A stretch of DNA of 64,000 bases from Acidobacteriota bacterium (lineage in GTDB: Bacteria; Acidobacteriota; Thermoanaerobaculia; Gp7-AA8). The stretch is taken from assembly GCA_021781455.1 (NCBI GenBank), contig JAJXWV010000057.1, positions 1 through 64,000 on the forward strand, in the 5' to 3' direction. A program made the translations under genes and the position numbers. The notes under the pieces are model-generated. The model did not search any database. It saw only the letters and a program-made list of their open reading frames with translations, and was not told the origin of the DNA. Of this stretch, positions 50,428-59,618 are shown in pieces (the first letter of the stretch is position 1; each line of letters begins with the position of its first letter).

Positions 50428-50532
50428 TCAAGACGCAGCAACCTCAAGGTCGCGCGAGTCGCCCAACTGCGGCGGCATGCCCTGCATGACCGGGCGTCCA
50501 CTCACTTCGATCATTACGAAAGACTCACCCAT
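50428..50532 (-). CDS. Possible 34-residue peptide coupled to asnB copy 2
   Basis: The ATG overlaps the asnB stop as TAATG. The frame encodes MGESFVMIEVSGRPVMQGMP and 14 more residues, and its stop overlaps a potential TTG start of the glycosyltransferase frame (TTGA). There is no recognisable domain. It could be a real coupling peptide, a remnant of a gene, or chance. Confidence 0.35.
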   Translation of the reverse strand: MGESFVMIEVSGRPVMQGMPPQLGDSRDLEVAAS

Positions 50533-52472
50533 TACGAGAGATTCACCGCCGCGACGGCGTGCCGACCGGTGTCGGAGAAGGCGTGGCTGACGATGTAGGC
50601 ATCGTACCAAGCGCCATAGTTCAGAAGAAGCCAGATCAGCGAACTGTGATCGCACCGTTTGTGGCGATGCTCCGACACGATGGCGCGCACGGCGGCGCGA
50701 TCGAAGAAATCCGGCAGCGAAGGCTTGTCGCCGGCAAGATAGTCATTGACCATCTCGTTCAGACCGCCCCGCAGCCATTCGCGCAACGGCACCGAAAAAC
50801 CCTGCTTCGGCTTCCGCAGTGTCTGGGCCGGCAGCTTTGGACCCGCTACACGTCGGAGAAGGGCCTTTGTCTCGGCGCCTCGGAGCTTCAGCTCTGCAGG
50901 AATGCGGCTCACGAATTCGATGAGCTCGTGGTCGAGCAGAGGCGAACGTACTTCCAGTGAATGCGCCATGCTCATACGATCGACTTTGACCAGCATGTCA
51001 TCGAGGAGCCGGAAACGCAGGTCCGCGTATTGCGCGCGGGTGACCGCGGGAAGCGAGCTTTGCAGAGCTTCCACGGCATCAGCAGGGATACTGTTCAAGC
51101 CAGCTAGCTGGAGCGACGGCGCGACGCGGCGCAGATTGGCGGTACTGGTGAGCGATGATTTCCGCAAATACAGCTCCGGAACGCTCTGCGCGCTGTCTCG
51201 GAGAACCCTGGCTATTTTTTCGAGGCCGTAACGACCGAATGGCGAAAATCTGGCCAGAGTGGCCGCGCCTGCTGTAGTGAGTGCAATGAATGGCCAAGGG
51301 AGATTCCTGTAACGGTCGGCGAACTGAAAACCGCGATAGGACGTGTAGCCAGCAAAGACCTCGTCGCCTCCGTCGCCGCTCAGGATGACGGTGACGTGCT
51401 CGCGTGCGAGGCGCGACACGTGGTACGTCGGTAATGCGGAGGAATCGCCGAAAGGCTCATCGAACGAATGAATCAAGGCGTGCAGAGTCTCTGTCAGCGT
51501 CCCGCTCAGTTGTGCCTCAGTCAGTCGCAACTCGTGGTGCTCGGTCCCGAGATGTCGCGCCACGCGGGCCGCATCGGCCGATTCGTCCCACGCTGGGCGA
51601 TCGAAGCCGATGGTGAACGTTTTCAGGGGTTGCACTCCACAACACTTCATGTACGCGGCCACTGCGCTCGAATCGAGGCCGCCACTGAGGAAGACGCCCA
51701 GAGGAACGTCGCTGATGAGCCGCAAACGAACGGCTTCGGTGAGCCGCTCCTCCAGTTCTTCGGCCCACGACTCGGTCGTTCGCCCCGGGAGAGGAGTTAT
51801 GTCGAGACTCCAGTACCGCTCGATTCGAGTTTCATTGCGGGAGAGTACGAGTGTGTGCGCCGCGGGCAGCTTGCGGATGCGCGCGAACATCGTTTCCGGC
51901 TCGGGAACGAAACCAAAGCGCATGTACGGGCCGATGGCATGTTCATTAGGCTCCGCCAGTGCCGGCTCGGCGGCGAGAAGAGCCTTGATCTCCGAGGCGA
52001 AGAGGAAGCGGTGTCCGATGTGTGCGTAAAAGAGAGGCTTCTTGCCAATGCGATCGCGGGCGATCAGCAAGGATTGACGGCCTTCATCCCAGAGCGCGAG
52101 AGCGAACATTCCCCGAAGAGAGTTGGCCACATGTTCGCCTCTCTCCTCGTACTCATGGGCGATGACTTCGGTGTCGCTGTGGGTAGCAAAGACATGACCC
52201 CGCTGCTCGAGAGCCTCACGCAACTGGCGGAAGTTGTAGATCTCGCCGTTCTGGATCACGTGAACGGTCTGTGATTCATTTGCGATTGGCTGCTTACCTC
52301 CGAACAGATCGATCACGGAGAGCCTTCGCATTCCAAGGGCGATGCCGTTGCGGACGTAAAAGCCCTCGTCATCGGGGCCGCGATGGATGATTGTGGCTGC
52401 CATGCGGCGAACGATCGGTTCGAGATCTGCCGCAGCGAGACGACTGTCGACGATTCCGACTATTCCGCACAT
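50532..52472 (-). CDS. asnB: Asparagine synthase-type amidotransferase, copy 2
   Basis: This 646-residue protein has glutaminase Cys2 (MCGIVGIVDSR), HRGPDDEGFYV and NGEIYNFRQLR. The synthetase PP-loop is FLSGGLDSSAVAAY with a LSGDGGDEVFAGYTSY motif. All catalytic elements are present. It differs from copy 1 in the C-terminal half (RVAGPKLPAQTLRKPKQGFS), so it may recognise a different carboxylate. It lies upstream of the GT4 and carbamoyltransferase genes. Confidence 0.9.
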   Translation of the reverse strand: MCGIVGIVDSRLAAADLEPIVRRMAATIIHRGPDDEGFYVRNGIALGMRRLSVIDLFGGKQPIANESQTVHVIQNGEIYNFRQLREALEQRGHVFATHSDTEVIAHEYEERGEHVANSLRGMFALALWDEGRQSLLIARDRIGKKPLFYAHIGHRFLFASEIKALLAAEPALAEPNEHAIGPYMRFGFVPEPETMFARIRKLPAAHTLVLSRNETRIERYWSLDITPLPGRTTESWAEELEERLTEAVRLRLISDVPLGVFLSGGLDSSAVAAYMKCCGVQPLKTFTIGFDRPAWDESADAARVARHLGTEHHELRLTEAQLSGTLTETLHALIHSFDEPFGDSSALPTYHVSRLAREHVTVILSGDGGDEVFAGYTSYRGFQFADRYRNLPWPFIALTTAGAATLARFSPFGRYGLEKIARVLRDSAQSVPELYLRKSSLTSTANLRRVAPSLQLAGLNSIPADAVEALQSSLPAVTRAQYADLRFRLLDDMLVKVDRMSMAHSLEVRSPLLDHELIEFVSRIPAELKLRGAETKALLRRVAGPKLPAQTLRKPKQGFSVPLREWLRGGLNEMVNDYLAGDKPSLPDFFDRAAVRAIVSEHRHKRCDHSSLIWLLLNYGAWYDAYIVSHAFSDTGRHAVAAVNLS

Positions 52473-52574
52473 GTCTGGTGCGCGCGTCTCCTGACCGGTT
52501 TATCAGCAGTGTTTGACATTGGCAGATCGAAAAATCGCCACCTGTGAGAGGTCAAGGCCTGACCGCCCGCTTGG

Positions 52575-53474
52575 TCATCGGCCGCCGGCTTCCAGTTGCC
52601 TCTTGGCGATTCTCAACGGCTCGTATCCGGGGTCTCGCGCCAGAGCATCGTTCACGATTCGGCGCGCGGCGGTGACATCGTTCGTCGCGCTGAATGTCTG
52701 CGCCAGCAGACGCGCAGTTTCCGCGCGGCGGTGATAAAAATCCGGCATGCGCGCGGCGACGGCCAGCAGTTGCCGCGCCGCGGTGACGTTCTCTTTTTGC
52801 ATCTCGATTTCCGCCAACGCCACCGCGGACATCCAACCGTATCCTCCGCTCGAATCAGTGGGATCCACCGAGAGCGCCGAACGATAAGCGGCACCGGCGC
52901 CGTCGGCATCACCTTTCACAGCCGCGGATCGGCCAATCCTGTACCACGCTTCTGCGCGGCTGGTCTTGTCGAGAAACGATTTGCCTTTCGTGTTCGCAGC
53001 AGCCCGGTACGCCGCGGTAGAGAGCCGACTGTTTGCATCACAGGTCGACTGCGCCAGAGCGCGGGCGAGGCGGACGTAGCCGATCGCACTGTCGTGCGAA
53101 GTTTGCGCCGATATTCGCAATGCCGCGGCGGCGACATCGCATCGCGACGACAGAGCGACCGCGGACACAACCAACAACTGGTCAACGCGCAGAGCCGAAG
53201 TGGCCGCGGGCGACCTGGACAGTGCTCGCATCACCGCTTGTTCCGTCGCTGGCCGCGAGTCGGCGGCGAAAGCAGCCAGCGTCGGCCACCACCCGCGCGG
53301 CGGCACCGCTTCGCTGAGGAAAGGCAGACGCGCGCGATCATGCCCGAGCGCCTGCTCCACCACCTGAATCGCCGACGCATTCGAAACGACCACGCCTCGC
53401 AAATGGCCATCGACGATGATTATCGCCGCAACCACCGCCATGACAGTCGCTGTGCGACCGCGTGCGCTCAGCAT
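52575..53474 (-). CDS. TPR-like repeat protein with N-terminal membrane anchor or signal
   Basis: This ~299-residue protein has one N-terminal hydrophobic segment (TATVMAVVAAIIIVDG) and then an alpha-helical solenoid with at least three TPR-like units near the C-terminus (AWYRIGRSAAVKGDADGAGA, TARLLAQTFSATNDVTAARR). It is predicted to be anchored in the membrane, with the repeats outside. Similar TPR proteins help assemble export or polymerase complexes. No family is recognised. The start overlaps the GT4 stop by 7 nt. Confidence 0.7.
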   Translation of the reverse strand: MLSARGRTATVMAVVAAIIIVDGHLRGVVVSNASAIQVVEQALGHDRARLPFLSEAVPPRGWWPTLAAFAADSRPATEQAVMRALSRSPAATSALRVDQLLVVSAVALSSRCDVAAAALRISAQTSHDSAIGYVRLARALAQSTCDANSRLSTAAYRAAANTKGKSFLDKTSRAEAWYRIGRSAAVKGDADGAGAAYRSALSVDPTDSSGGYGWMSAVALAEIEMQKENVTAARQLLAVAARMPDFYHRRAETARLLAQTFSATNDVTAARRIVNDALARDPGYEPLRIAKRQLEAGGR

Positions 53475-54619
53475 GCCGCTTTCACCCACAGCTGAACGAA
53501 CCGCTCCGCAATGTCAGACATCATGAAATGTGCTTCGATTCGCCGCCGCGCCGCTTCGGCCATGGCGACGCGTTTGACATCGTCGTTTCTCAACCGCTCG
53601 ATCGCAAACGCGAGCGCATGCGGATCGCTGGGGGGGATGATCAGACCATCGACGCCGGAGGTGATCAGCTCCGGAGTTCCGCCGACGCTGGTGGCAATGA
53701 CCGCTTTGCGACAACTCATGGCCTCCAGTACGGCGTTCGGGCAATGTTCGCTGTCCCGAGTGGTGGCCGAAATCGCGACGTCGAAGGCTTTAACCTTCGA
53801 CAGAGACGGAACGCATCGGCCGAGAAAGGCGACCCGTGACGCGACCCCGAGCTCATGGGCAAGTGCGACCAGACGCTCGCGCTCCGAGCCGTCCCCGACG
53901 AGGACGCAACGCACAGCGTCGGGCGAGGACAGCCCGGCAAAAGCGCGAAGGACGACGTCAATGCCCTTGTACCAGTGAAGGTTCGCACACACACCGACGA
54001 CGAAGACATCTTCCGGCCACCCGAGATCCCTGCGCAGCGGCGCAACGGGAGTGTTGTCGATGAGCGCGAGGTCGACTCCGTTCGGGATTACCTCGATTTT
54101 CGAGACGGGACAGCCGAGCTCGGCGAGCAATCGGCCGCCGAACGCTGAATTCGCACAGAACCGATCGGCCACTCGAAAGGTGAGCAATCTCTCCGCCGCT
54201 GCAGCCCACCAGCGACGGCCCAAACTACGATCACCGCGCTCGGAGCAGATGATGGCGGGCTGCCGCATCATCGCTCCCGCCGCCGCGGCGCAGAGATCGG
54301 CGGTCCAAAGAAACGAGTGGGCGACGTCCACCTCGAAACTCCTGAACACACTCGCCAACCAACGAATCGTCCCGACACGGTGTTTTGGATAGGGGCCTTC
54401 CACAACAGTGATGCCGCGCGGCAGTGAAGATACGACTTCATATCGTCCTGACGAGCAGAGGACAACGATGAGCGGCTCGATGCGTTCGTCCATCACGAGC
54501 GACGTGGCCAACTTGACGACGTGGTGTTCGGCACCTCCCACTGCAAGGGTCGGAACGACCAGCGCAACTCGCAAGCGCCTCGTGAGATTCATCGTTTCGG
54601 AGATGTCGTGAAGCAGCAT
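53468..54619 (-). CDS. GT4-family glycosyltransferase
   Basis: This 383-residue protein has RVALVVPTLAVGGAEHHVVK at the N-terminus, EVIPNGVDLALIDNT, VCANLHWYKGIDVVL, FLGRCVPS and the donor-site SEHCPNAVLEAMSCRKAVIA. This is a retaining GT-B enzyme transferring a sugar from a nucleotide donor. The ATG at 54592 (MNLTRRLRVAL) is an alternative start, and neither has a strong Shine-Dalgarno. The 294 bp upstream, to the hydrolase gene, contain nothing I can identify. Confidence 0.88.
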   Translation of the reverse strand: MLLHDISETMNLTRRLRVALVVPTLAVGGAEHHVVKLATSLVMDERIEPLIVVLCSSGRYEVVSSLPRGITVVEGPYPKHRVGTIRWLASVFRSFEVDVAHSFLWTADLCAAAAGAMMRQPAIICSERGDRSLGRRWWAAAAERLLTFRVADRFCANSAFGGRLLAELGCPVSKIEVIPNGVDLALIDNTPVAPLRRDLGWPEDVFVVGVCANLHWYKGIDVVLRAFAGLSSPDAVRCVLVGDGSERERLVALAHELGVASRVAFLGRCVPSLSKVKAFDVAISATTRDSEHCPNAVLEAMSCRKAVIATSVGGTPELITSGVDGLIIPPSDPHALAFAIERLRNDDVKRVAMAEAARRRIEAHFMMSDIAERFVQLWVKAAC

Positions 54620-54913
54620 AGATCACAACGCCCGGTGGGTCTCCGTCGCTCGCGCAGGCGCGGCGCGCATGACGAGGAGGCTCTACACGCCGCGGTTGTT
54701 CGCGGCGCGCACGTGAAGAAAAACATGTTGGCTGCGATCTGTCGGCGCACTCCGCCATACCGGAAAGTTGAGGACGAGTGTCGACTTGGGATGCCCACTA
54801 CGGACGCGGGCCACCCGAAAAGAGACAATTTACGAGGTAGAACAGGCCCGCAAAGTTGAATTGGGCCATCCGAATTCGCATCAGCAAACCCATGCAGCTG
54901 CTCCGGACGTGAT

Positions 54914-56923
54914 TCACACACCGCCGCGGATCGCTCTTCGCCTTGATCCCGGCGGAAAAATCGTGAGTATTGCGCGGGAAGTTCGACCCAGGATTGCGCC
55001 ACTGGCATGCTTGAGCGCAAGATAAACGGTTCGCTCGGACTGATTCGTCGGATTAGCAAATACAGGTAACGTAAACGATTTCTCAATATCTCCGGGCTCA
55101 AACGTCAATGTACCAGCCACCGGCGTAAAATCGACGTCGGCAGTCGCGGTTCCGGCCGTCGCCGCATAATCGACGCTCAGCCGTACGGGAGATGGCGCGT
55201 CCAGCTTGACATTGATCGTCGCCACACGCTCATTTTCCATGACCTTGTAAGCGGACGACGCGAATTCAAGAGTTAATGACTTCAGGAACCGGTCCAATGC
55301 AATCTTTCCGTCCGCACTGATTGCATGAAGTGTCGACGTCGGATCGACATACACACTGATGTGCTTCTGCAGCAGAAGCGTTCCATCAGTCAAATACTTA
55401 ACGAAGTCAACACCGGGATCTCCCCAGACGCCCTCTACCAGCCCGTAATAATAAAAGGATCCGACGGAACCCGCCGCCCGCATTAGATCTTCATAAGGCG
55501 CGACGTCATAGAGGTTAGGAACTTGCTGTTCGTAATCGCTAACAAGCCCGCCGCCGCTCTTCTTCAAGCGGAGCGACTTTGGAAGCCCGCTCACGAGAGG
55601 GACGGCAATGCTGACGCGGGGGTCGAGAGCCGAATAGAGAAAACTGGTCCAGCCCCCCCCCGACGTCCCCATCATGAGCAACGTCAGCTCGTTCTTTCCG
55701 GCATCCTCTTCGATCATGTCGGTTACCGTCTTAACTGGTATCAGGAAAAGCGACAATGGGCTGTCCTGTCCATCGTCGAATAGTCCGATGGACGAGTGAT
55801 CCTTCAGCGCGCCGGTCCGATCATTCGAGTTCGATCCCACGAGAGGCATGTCCATGGCGATGACCTGCCAGCCCCTCTGAAGGAGCCAGTCGATGTTGTC
55901 GGGTTCAAGTGTCTCGACCGATCGGATCCAATCTCCATGGCCGCCGTGGTAGATGGCATACCGTCCAGGAATCGGATCACTGGGAATGAACCATGTCACG
56001 CGACTGGTCAACAGAGGAGCGTAGCTGATGTCATACGAGCGTGCCGTCACGAAGGAGGTCACCGATCCGGTATAGGCCGGCGCCGAGGAAATTTGCACTG
56101 GAAAATAGAGCGGATCATCGAAAGGGTTTCGGCCGGGCCAAATCGCACGGCGAGCGATGGATCGCGTCACATTCGGCTGTCTGAGCTCCGACGGAGGACT
56201 GAAGAGATTTGCAACGGATCTATCCAGGAGGAATTGAAATGGCAGGGTGCCGGTCCACCCGGCGACGTTGTCTGACGTGTAGACGCAATTGGGAGCATCC
56301 TCGTTCCATTCGGTAACCGCCTTCCCCCGACACTTCAGGTCCCACGGATTCACAAGGTTTGCCTGCATCCAGCTCGTGAACGCAGCCTGCGAACAGAAAA
56401 CTACGACGGGCGGATCAAACGATATCGTGTCGTAAGACGAACACTCGTCTCGCAACCGTGGAGTTTGCGTTTCTATTGAACTGCTGATCGAATCCGTTCT
56501 CCCTGCGTCAGCCACAACCTTGAACTCATACGCGATCCCGTTGTCCAGATTTGTTATGGCGTGACGCAAGCGCGGCCCAACGTCTGCGTTCTCCCAGTTT
56601 TCGGTTCCTGCTTTCCGCCAATACACCGTGTAGCCCAGGGAACCGTCAACAGGATTCCAAGTAAGAAATACCTCCCCATCCTGCGGAGCCGTATTAACAA
56701 CCAGTTGTGCCGCCGGCTCCACGGCGAGGGCGACCCCCGTGGCTCCTCGGTCAGATCGCAGGGAGCTTTTAGCCCCGAGCAGAGCACCTCCTGCGCGGAC
56801 GGTCGGGTCAGTCATGTTTTGTGACCCACCGATTGCCGTTGCAGGCATGGCCCACACGAGTATCAATACCCACACCGGAAACGAAACTACCTGTCGGCAA
56901 AGTTGTGTTGTGCGTCTCTTCAT
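54914..56923 (-). CDS. Secreted FN3 - alpha/beta-hydrolase - Calx-beta protein
   Basis: This ~669-residue protein has a signal peptide (MKRRTTQLCRQVVSFPVWVL, cleavage after MPATA). A fibronectin type III domain (about 75-155, FLTWNPVDGSLGYTVYWRKA) follows, then an alpha/beta-hydrolase-like domain (about 270-545) with nucleophile elbow MMGTSGGGWTSFLY, IPGRYAIYHGGHGDW and a likely catalytic His in STLHAISADGK. The C-terminal Calx-beta domain (about 560-655, TADVDFTPVAGTLTFEPGD) usually binds calcium. The substrate could be the extracellular glycan or its esters. It lies between asnB copy 3 and a GT4 gene in the same direction. Confidence 0.78.
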   Translation of the reverse strand: MKRRTTQLCRQVVSFPVWVLILVWAMPATAIGGSQNMTDPTVRAGGALLGAKSSLRSDRGATGVALAVEPAAQLVVNTAPQDGEVFLTWNPVDGSLGYTVYWRKAGTENWENADVGPRLRHAITNLDNGIAYEFKVVADAGRTDSISSSIETQTPRLRDECSSYDTISFDPPVVVFCSQAAFTSWMQANLVNPWDLKCRGKAVTEWNEDAPNCVYTSDNVAGWTGTLPFQFLLDRSVANLFSPPSELRQPNVTRSIARRAIWPGRNPFDDPLYFPVQISSAPAYTGSVTSFVTARSYDISYAPLLTSRVTWFIPSDPIPGRYAIYHGGHGDWIRSVETLEPDNIDWLLQRGWQVIAMDMPLVGSNSNDRTGALKDHSSIGLFDDGQDSPLSLFLIPVKTVTDMIEEDAGKNELTLLMMGTSGGGWTSFLYSALDPRVSIAVPLVSGLPKSLRLKKSGGGLVSDYEQQVPNLYDVAPYEDLMRAAGSVGSFYYYGLVEGVWGDPGVDFVKYLTDGTLLLQKHISVYVDPTSTLHAISADGKIALDRFLKSLTLEFASSAYKVMENERVATINVKLDAPSPVRLSVDYAATAGTATADVDFTPVAGTLTFEPGDIEKSFTLPVFANPTNQSERTVYLALKHASGAILGRTSRAILTIFPPGSRRRAIRGGV

Positions 56924-56945
56924 ATCGCGCGCGCCAAGAACGGCT

Positions 56946-58826
56946 CTACCTCCCGAGGTATAGTTGCGCCCACGTTTCAAACATCAAAATCATCCAGATC
57001 ACTGTTTGTAAGCGCCGGTTGCCGCGCGTATGGTTTCGCAGCAGCAATCTAAGGGCATCGTGACGCCACACACCTCTTCTGCCCACCGACGGATCGAATA
57101 GGACCTCCGCTGCATATTCGTACAAATCGTCGCGGAACCAGGCCCGCAACGGTACTCCGAACCCCATCTTCGGCCGATCGAGAACCGTGTCGGGGATCAG
57201 GCCGCGTAGTGCGCGCTTGAAGATGAATTTTCCGCTTCCGTCACGCAGTCGATAATCGGACGGAATGCCTGCTGCCAATTCCATGAAACGATGATCTAGA
57301 AGAGGACATCGCGCCTCCAAAGAGTGAGCCATCGTGGCACGATCGACCTTGACGAGGATGTCCTCGGGGAGGTACGTCATCGCGTCGACGTACTGCAAGC
57401 GCGACAGATCATCGAGTCCCTCGCTGCGCCTCATGAATTGTTCGAGAATAGCAGTGCTTCCCACGCCCGCCTGCTGCAAAGCGTCGCACGTCAACAGTTC
57501 AGGAACCATTTCCGAAGGAACCTGCCGCATCCGGGAAATGTAACGTTCCTCCGCGGTCAATTGGTAACGTCGTGTGAGAGCATGGCCCTTGACTCCAACT
57601 GGAATCAACGCCGAGGGAAGCGCAAGAATCGACCGACGAAGCGCGAGCGGGATCATATCTACATATCTCTCACGCAGCGCTTCTGAGTACCGGTCGTATC
57701 CGCCGAACGCTTCGTCCCCGCCATCGCCAGACAAAACGACGGTGACATGCCGCTTGGCCATTTCAGCAACGTAGTACGTTGGAATGGCCGATGAATCGCC
57801 GAACGGCTCATCAAAGTGCAACGCCAGCCGCGGCATGAGCTCGCGCACCGCATCGGGCTCCACGATCCATTCGTGATGTTCGGTGCCGAAGCGTTCCGCC
57901 ACCTCGCGAGCCCATCGCAGCTCATTGAAACGCTCATCGCGAAAGCCTATCGAGAAAGTCTTTACGGGATGATCCGACAACTCCGCCATCGTAGCGACGA
58001 CTGCGCTCGAGTCGACGCCGCCGCTCAGGAAAGCGCCGAGCGGCACGTCGCTGCTGAGACGGTCCCTTACGACCGTCTTGAGAAGAGCACGTATCTGAGT
58101 TATCCAATCGCCTTCCGTATAGCTGCCGTTGTTACGAAATGCCGGCAGCCAATCCCAGTAACGGCGAACATTCGAGACGCCGCGCTCGAGAACGAGAAAG
58201 TGTCCCGCCGGAAGTTTGCGGATGCCCTTGAAGATCGTGCGAGGCGACGGCACGTACCCCAGCGCCAGGTACTCACCCAGTGCCTCGTAGTCAATTTCCC
58301 GCGGCACCGATGGATCGGCGAGAATCGCCTTCAGTTCGGACGCGAAAAGAAATCGCCGACCATCATCGTAGTAATACAACGGCTTTTTCCCGACTCGATC
58401 GCGGGACAGTGTCAGCCTCGAAATCCTGGCATCCCAAATTGCGAGAGCAAACATGCCATTCAAGTCGGCAATGCACTCGGCGCCTCTATCTTCGTAGTTA
58501 TGTACGATGACTTCGGCGTCGCTGCGAGAGCGAAATTTATGACCTGCGCTCTCGAGACTCCGACGCAAATCCCGAAAGTTGTAGATTTCGCCATTGAAGA
58601 CGACCCAGATCGCGCCATCCTCGTTGCACATTGGCTGATGACCGGCTGGGGAGAGGTCGATGATCGACAATCTCCGGAAGGCCAAGCCCAGGCCGCACAC
58701 GTCATCGAAGTGCTCACCGCTGTCGTCGGGTCCGCGATGAGAGAGAGTATCGCTCATACCGCGCAACGACGCGCGATCGACAGAAGCTTTGCTACCGTAA
58801 TTCCATATACCGGAAATGCCGCACAT
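56946..58826 (-). CDS. asnB: Asparagine synthase-type amidotransferase, copy 3
   Basis: This 626-residue protein's start is fixed by the required N-terminal Cys (MCGISGIWNYG). HRGPDDSGEHF, FNGEIYNFRDLR, the PP-loop AFLSGGVDSSAVVAT and LSGDGGDEAFGGYDRY are intact. It is closer to copy 2 than to copy 1 in the synthetase half. It is embedded between a methyltransferase gene (5 nt away) and the secreted hydrolase gene. A role in amidating a glycan uronic acid is inferred. Confidence 0.9.
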   Translation of the reverse strand: MCGISGIWNYGSKASVDRASLRGMSDTLSHRGPDDSGEHFDDVCGLGLAFRRLSIIDLSPAGHQPMCNEDGAIWVVFNGEIYNFRDLRRSLESAGHKFRSRSDAEVIVHNYEDRGAECIADLNGMFALAIWDARISRLTLSRDRVGKKPLYYYDDGRRFLFASELKAILADPSVPREIDYEALGEYLALGYVPSPRTIFKGIRKLPAGHFLVLERGVSNVRRYWDWLPAFRNNGSYTEGDWITQIRALLKTVVRDRLSSDVPLGAFLSGGVDSSAVVATMAELSDHPVKTFSIGFRDERFNELRWAREVAERFGTEHHEWIVEPDAVRELMPRLALHFDEPFGDSSAIPTYYVAEMAKRHVTVVLSGDGGDEAFGGYDRYSEALRERYVDMIPLALRRSILALPSALIPVGVKGHALTRRYQLTAEERYISRMRQVPSEMVPELLTCDALQQAGVGSTAILEQFMRRSEGLDDLSRLQYVDAMTYLPEDILVKVDRATMAHSLEARCPLLDHRFMELAAGIPSDYRLRDGSGKFIFKRALRGLIPDTVLDRPKMGFGVPLRAWFRDDLYEYAAEVLFDPSVGRRGVWRHDALRLLLRNHTRGNRRLQTVIWMILMFETWAQLYLGR

Positions 58827-58831
58827 ACCGT

Positions 58832-59611
58832 TCAGTTCGCTTTTTCGGCAACGACAACCACGAAAGATGACCAACTTTCGGATTGCGGCCGCACGTTGCT
58901 CAATCGACGCAAAGTCGCGTGAAGTCGCTCCATCGCGCCGAGGCCTTTGCCTAGCAAACGCTGTAATGGCAGCCGGCTGATGTTGATCATCGAGAGGTCC
59001 AAAAAGCCGAAATACGCGGCCGTTCGCACCGTCAGGCCGTTGGCGACGTGCGACTGCGCTAGTAAGTCCTTATCGAGAGGAACATGGAAGGCGTAGACCT
59101 TGTGATCGACCACTTTCTGCAAATATCCCATGGCTCCGGTCATGTTCGGAACCAGCGTGATGATGAGACCACCCGGTGCGAGGCAGGCGGCGAACCGCCC
59201 CACGATTTCGGCGGTGTTGTCGAAGTGCTCCACGACTCCGAGCGAGAGCACTACGTCATAGCTCGCCATGAACTCGGCCCTCAAATTGTTGAAGTCGCAG
59301 CAGTAGATCTGTCCCGCAGAGCCCGTCGCGGCCAAATTGGCTTCCGCCATACGGCATCCCTGTTCGGAGTAATCGACTCCGGCGACGCGGTAGTTCCGGT
59401 TGACCGCGAAATACGGAAGCCACGTCGAATTGCCACAGCCCATCTCCAGCAAACGAACCGGCCGCTCCCCTGTCGCGTTTCGGAGATGAGGGTCGATGAC
59501 CCGCAGAAATTCATCAGCAAAATACGAACGCCTCGGATCAGCGACGGCGCGCCGAGGCCGCACTACCGGTCGGTACCGGGCGTCCCAGTACGCTTTCGTG
59601 GTCAAGCGCAT
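58832..59611 (-). CDS. Class I SAM-dependent methyltransferase
   Basis: This 259-residue Rossmann-like methyltransferase has motif I LLEMGCGNSTWLPYF (about 50-64), the acidic end of strand beta2 in VAGVDYSEQG, YDVVLSLGVVEHFDN and LAPGGLIITLVPN. It would methylate a sugar hydroxyl or carboxyl. It is located between the acyltransferase gene and asnB copy 3 in the same operon. Substrate is not readable from sequence. Confidence 0.87.
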   Translation of the reverse strand: MRLTTKAYWDARYRPVVRPRRAVADPRRSYFADEFLRVIDPHLRNATGERPVRLLEMGCGNSTWLPYFAVNRNYRVAGVDYSEQGCRMAEANLAATGSAGQIYCCDFNNLRAEFMASYDVVLSLGVVEHFDNTAEIVGRFAACLAPGGLIITLVPNMTGAMGYLQKVVDHKVYAFHVPLDKDLLAQSHVANGLTVRTAAYFGFLDLSMINISRLPLQRLLGKGLGAMERLHATLRRLSNVRPQSESWSSFVVVVAEKAN

Positions 59612-59618
59612 ACGCTAC

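Noticed and set aside
54589-55101. 170-codon minus frame across the gap after the hydrolase gene
   Set aside because: It runs out of frame through the Calx-beta coding region into the intergenic stretch and shows no motif.
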